Source: Candidatus Nomurabacteria bacterium
GTDB lineage: Bacteria > Patescibacteriota > Minisyncoccia > Phycocordibacterales > CALRBL01
DNA length: 7,903 bases
Reading direction: 5' to 3'
Assembly (NCBI GenBank): GCA_943354075.1
Contig: CALRBL010000023.1
Location: 1-7,903 of the forward strand
Shown piece after piece: positions 4,956 to 7,903 of this stretch (positions are counted from its first letter, which is position 1; every line of letters starts with the position of its first letter). A program made the translations under genes and the position numbers. Below the pieces are notes generated by a model, which was not told the DNA's origin, ran no database searches, and saw only the letters and a program-made list of their open reading frames with translations.

Positions 4956-4978
4956 GATTTTTATTAGTTTGCTATACA
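4951..4978 (+). promoter_or_regulatory. Possible promoter for the TSP3-repeat protein
   Basis: TTAATG (4951-4956), a 16-bp spacer and TATACA (4973-4978). The start would be about 4985, on or next to the ATG, implying a leaderless message or a 21-nt leader if the second ATG (5006) is used. Confidence 0.35.
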
Positions 4979-4984
4979 AAAGGT

Positions 4985-5719
4985 ATGGGTTTATTAGAAA
5001 AAAATATGAAAAAATATCTAAAGTTTGGTTTGCTCGTTTCGATTTTTGCTGTTTTGGGATTTGTAGGAGTGAAAGTGTTTGCAGAATCTATTAACTCCGG
5101 TCCCGGGTCGCTTTCGTCTGGAAATGTAAGTCCGATGATTGTAAACATTAGTCCCAGTGGTAATGTGCTTATGCGGGGTATTGTTGTTGGAGCTCCAGGC
5201 GCTGATTCTATAGAAGTAGAAAGTTGGGGAGGTAGTTGGAAAGTAAAAATATCTGCCGCTACAGAATTAATGACTGCAAATAAGGTTATTACTGATTTGC
5301 AAGATGGAGATTTTGTCGGAGTGTTGGGCTCAATTTCTTCAGACGGAAGTTTCGCTATTAGTGCAAGCATAGTGCGCGAGTGGAGGGGAAAGGTAGAGCA
5401 TGAGAAAGTAGATTCAGACCATGATGGTATTTTGGATAATGATGATTCGGATGATGACAATGATGGTATTTCCGACTTTAATGAGTCTGGTAGATCAAAA
5501 GATCATGATAATGATGGTATTCCTGATGTTGCCGACACAGATGACGACGGTGATGGTATTCTAGATGTTGTAGATAGTCATGATGATGATTTTGACAATG
5601 ATGGTGTTCGTGACTCACGTGATGACGACGATGATAATGATAATAAAGAAGACATGAGTGATTCAAAACCTCATGATTCTGACGATGATGGAAAAGATAA
5701 TAGTGGAAGGGGAAACTAA
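4985..5719 (+). CDS. Secreted acidic protein with thrombospondin type 3 calcium-binding repeats
   Basis: 244 aa. Residues 8-33 form a Sec signal peptide (MKKYLKFGLLVSIFAVLGFV, cut likely after VFA33). This suggests that the true start may be the second ATG at 5006; AAGG lies only two bases before the first ATG. Residues 60-133 form a small beta-rich domain resembling the DUF5666/OB-like modules of Parcubacteria (GNVLMRGIVVGAPGADSIEV). From 143 to the end is Asp-rich sequence with TSP3-type units of the form DxDxDGIxD, for example DSDHDGILD (143-151), DDDNDGISD, DHDNDGIPD, DDDGDGILD and FDNDGVRD. These bind calcium in eukaryotic thrombospondins and bacterial surface proteins such as OmpA-type linkers. 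The tail (213-244) is nearly all D, N, K and S with no anchor, sortase signal or second transmembrane helix. The ligand and partner are unknown. Confidence 0.8.
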   Translation: MGLLEKNMKKYLKFGLLVSIFAVLGFVGVKVFAESINSGPGSLSSGNVSPMIVNISPSGNVLMRGIVVGAPGADSIEVESWGGSWKVKISAATELMTANKVITDLQDGDFVGVLGSISSDGSFAISASIVREWRGKVEHEKVDSDHDGILDNDDSDDDNDGISDFNESGRSKDHDNDGIPDVADTDDDGDGILDVVDSHDDDFDNDGVRDSRDDDDDNDNKEDMSDSKPHDSDDDGKDNSGRGN

Positions 5720-5807
5720 ATAAAATAGTTTCAAAAAAGACCATAAGAAATGCGGGCTTATTTAGAAGCTTTCCTTCTCATCTTTATCTTGATACAATAC
5801 ATCTACC
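5720..5807 (+). promoter_or_regulatory. Intergenic promoter region of the large secreted protein
   Basis: An 88-base gap with no clear terminator for the TSP3 gene. TACAAT (5793-5798) is a good -10, placing the start near 5805, only about 3 bases before the GTG. A -35 is weak (TTTCCT, 5770-5775). No Shine-Dalgarno precedes the GTG. Confidence 0.3.
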
Positions 5808-7903
5808 GTGAAAAAGATACATATCCTCCTCGCCTCTCTCCTCATCTTTGCTTCCTTCTCTTTCTTCCTCTCTGCTCCCGCTTCTGCCCAACTCACTTCT
5901 ACTCTTAAACAAGGTTCAGTCACTCCTGAGGTAACACTCCTTCAAAGAATATTGAATGGTATTGGAAAAGTAATCTCTCCCCAAGGTCCTGGCTCTCCCG
6001 GACAAGAGACGACTATATATGGTGGTATGACCGCAGCAGCAGTGAAAGCCTTTCAATGTGAGAAAGGTATTGTCTGTGAAGGAACTCCCGAAACGACAGG
6101 GTGGGGAATTGTAGGACCTCGTACACGCGCTCTCCTAAACTCCTTTTCCTCACTCTTTGGTAAAAGCCAATCTGCCGCAGTCATCAACTCAGGTTCAGAA
6201 CTTCTCTTGCGCAAAGAGTACGATGGTACAGGATCAAATTATGTCGCAGGTAAAGTAGACACCGCCAAATCATTCAACGGATCAACCTATGATGACGTCA
6301 GTCTCGGAAGTCCCGTTTCTTCCGCAGTCACTCTTTCTGTATGGGTCAAACAATCTTCACGTTCAGGAACCGAAGCAGCTTCCCTCATCGGACAACAAGG
6401 AATACCCGAAGGATATTCCAACTCCTATGTTCTTGGTATCACCACTAGTGGTGCTGCTATCATCTGGGGTAACGGTGGAGGAGTACAAGGAGGATCAATC
6501 CCTCTCAACACTTGGACTCATATCACCGGAACCATCTCTTCTTCCGAAAGCAAGATTTATGTCAACGGAATACTTGTAGGTTCTGGTCCCGGTTCTACCT
6601 TTCCTGCAAACACGAGACCAACCCTTGTTGGTGCAGGTATCAACACTCCCGCGGTCTCTTCAAGCTACAACGAATACTTTACCGGAGCACTCGATGATGT
6701 CCGTGTCTACAACCGAGCTTTCTCTCAATCTGAAATATCAGAACTCGTTGCTTACACAGGAGAAGTAGTAGTCACTCCTACAAATGGTCAATGTGGATCT
6801 TCCGACGGACAAACTTTTACACAAGCTCCTACCACCAATCTCTGTTCAGCAGGAACACCAAGTACTGTTACAGGCACCTACTCATGGAGTTGTGCAGGAA
6901 CAAACGGAGGAACGACTGCAAGTTGTAGTGCGACACAAGGAACAACAAACCCACTTCCAACTGCCGATATCTCTGCATCCCCAACCTCCATCACTTCAGG
7001 AAATTCCTCCTCTATCACGTGGAGTTCACAAAACACCACATCATGTAGTGTTACTAAGAACGGAAATGCATGGCAGACAGGTACAACAGGTACCAATGTT
7101 TCAACAGGTTCTCTCACTTCAAATACAACTTTCGCTATTTCTTGTACAGGAGCAGGAGGGAATGCGAGTGACAGTGTAGTGGTGTCGGTGACGGGAGTGG
7201 TTGTTACGGGTCCAGTTAGAAATGTCACAGATGCATCAGGTAATCCAAGTTGTAAATATGATGATGTGAATGTCTTTGTGAACGGAAGCACTACTCGCAA
7301 TATTCTTCCTGCAAATGATGGAGATACTATTAATGTACCGGCGGGGAATTGTACGTGGAATAAGATGCTTTGGCTGGGTAGTAAAGGGATAAGTCTCGTT
7401 GGTGCAGGAAAGACTGCTACTATTATTACAAACAATGCTCCTTATGGTCTACTCATTGCTTCTGAAAAAACTTTCAATAAACCTGTCCGTATAAGCGGGT
7501 TTAGATTTAATAGTGATGATTTGATGCAGGTGATTGTTCATTTTAAGGGACCTTCGTATAAAATCCGTGTGGATAATAACTACTTTAGTCGGGGAGATGC
7601 TGCTATTGGAACAAACCTTACACAACTTGGTGAGGGTCCTGTCTGGGGTGTAGCGGATCACAATGATTTCTATAATATGACTCGGCCGTATTATGCCTAC
7701 GATGCTCGAACAGCAGATATTGCGTTAGGTAGTCCGGACGGAACAATTCCTGGAAATAATTACACTGGTGCAAAAGCTTGGACTGAACCAATCTTGCCGG
7801 GTTCGGAAGAGATGATGTATTTTGAAAATAATAATTTTGTTTGGAATGCTACGCCACCATCGAATGTCCAGTCCGCGCTCTATGGTTCTGGTGGAGGAAG
7901 GGC
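5808..7903 (+). CDS. Large secreted modular protein (PG-binding-like, LamG-like, Ig-like, beta-helix-like), partial at right edge
   Basis: The frame is open from GTG 5808 to the window end (698 codons, no stop). An in-frame TGA at 5790 fixes the start region. Residues 1-28 are a classic signal peptide (VKKIHILLASLLIFASFSFF, cut after ASA). Residues 42-110 resemble peptidoglycan-binding domain 1 (VTLLQRILN, YGGMTAAAVKAFQ, GIVGPRTRALL). Residues 136-316 are a LamG/concanavalin-like lectin fold (FNGSTYDDVSLGS, LSVWVKQ, WTHITGTISSSESKIYVNG at 236, GALDDVRVYNRAFSQSEI near 301). Residues 329-376 are a Cys-containing CSAGTPSTVTGTYSWSCAG module common in Parcubacterial surface proteins. Residues 384-466 are an Ig-like domain (ADISASPTSITSG, SITWSS). 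From about 470 on it looks like a right-handed beta-helix of pectate-lyase type (GDTINVPAGNCTW, ISLVGAGKTATII, ISGFRF). Likely cell-surface and carbohydrate- or wall-binding; no catalytic residues can be assigned. Codon choice changes near residue 468. Confidence 0.85.
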   Translation, partial: MKKIHILLASLLIFASFSFFLSAPASAQLTSTLKQGSVTPEVTLLQRILNGIGKVISPQGPGSPGQETTIYGGMTAAAVKAFQCEKGIVCEGTPETTGWGIVGPRTRALLNSFSSLFGKSQSAAVINSGSELLLRKEYDGTGSNYVAGKVDTAKSFNGSTYDDVSLGSPVSSAVTLSVWVKQSSRSGTEAASLIGQQGIPEGYSNSYVLGITTSGAAIIWGNGGGVQGGSIPLNTWTHITGTISSSESKIYVNGILVGSGPGSTFPANTRPTLVGAGINTPAVSSSYNEYFTGALDDVRVYNRAFSQSEISELVAYTGEVVVTPTNGQCGSSDGQTFTQAPTTNLCSAGTPSTVTGTYSWSCAGTNGGTTASCSATQGTTNPLPTADISASPTSITSGNSSSITWSSQNTTSCSVTKNGNAWQTGTTGTNVSTGSLTSNTTFAISCTGAGGNASDSVVVSVTGVVVTGPVRNVTDASGNPSCKYDDVNVFVNGSTTRNILPANDGDTINVPAGNCTWNKMLWLGSKGISLVGAGKTATIITNNAPYGLLIASEKTFNKPVRISGFRFNSDDLMQVIVHFKGPSYKIRVDNNYFSRGDAAIGTNLTQLGEGPVWGVADHNDFYNMTRPYYAYDARTADIALGSPDGTIPGNNYTGAKAWTEPILPGSEEMMYFENNNFVWNATPPSNVQSALYGSGGGR

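Noticed and set aside
5411..5690. GATGATGAT-type repeats as a microsatellite or CRISPR-like array
   Set aside because: Unit lengths follow the protein motif DxDxDGIxD and codons vary between units, so this is protein-level repetition.
4972..5744. Antisense frames opposite the TSP3 gene, one very His-rich
   Set aside because: The His/Tyr richness is the mirror of GAT/GAC-rich Asp codons on the + strand, and no family is recognisable.
6289..7435. Frames inside 6289-7179 on + and 6878-7435 on -
   Set aside because: All sit inside the uninterrupted 698-codon frame that starts at 5808, which has a signal peptide and recognisable domains.

Overview
The window looks like part of a Candidate Phyla Radiation (Patescibacteria, probably Parcubacteria-type) genome. 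The main clue is the 16S rRNA: it is divergent, carries the 'GTACTCAC' form of the 1391-1399 region, has compensated base-pair swaps under the usual primer sites, and is interrupted by an intron. Secreted proteins with peptidoglycan-binding-like, LamG-like and thrombospondin-type-3 modules fit the same group. The taxonomic call comes from pattern recognition, not from a tree.

Layout. 1-2375: 16S rRNA, cut by the left window edge, with an 855-nt intron (1403-2257) between the bases equivalent to E. coli C1399 and C1400. The intron encodes a 143-aa single-motif LAGLIDADG endonuclease (1759-2190). Its flanks look like a reduced group II ribozyme: an EBS1-like loop complementary to the end of the 5' exon, a domain V-like hairpin with a CGC triad and a 2-nt bulge, and a 3' end of AU. 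There are 7 extra bases before a GUGYG-like start, and domain VI has no bulged branch-point A. The 16S similarity stops right after helix 45, and no anti-Shine-Dalgarno (CCTCC) follows. 2376-2573: structured non-coding DNA ending in a 13-bp GC-rich hairpin. 2614-2763 and 2825-3022: two tiny genes for single-span membrane proteins of unknown function, followed by an intrinsic terminator. 3148-3257: a strong hairpin running into tRNA-Ile(GAT). 3313-4737: pyruvate kinase. 4779-4850: tRNA-Asp(GTC) with an aberrant T-loop, then a terminator. 4985-5719: secreted acidic TSP3-repeat protein. 5808-right edge: a large secreted modular protein starting with GTG, still open at 7903.

How it fits together. 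No 23S or 5S gene follows the 16S, so the rRNA operon appears unlinked here, although a tRNA-Ile(GAT), the classic spacer tRNA, lies about 0.8 kb downstream. Most protein genes lack a Shine-Dalgarno sequence and have plausible promoters that would give very short leaders. That agrees with the missing anti-SD. The only well-placed SD belongs to the intron endonuclease, which is probably an acquired element. The right third is a cell-surface or secreted protein locus with no visible functional link to pyk.
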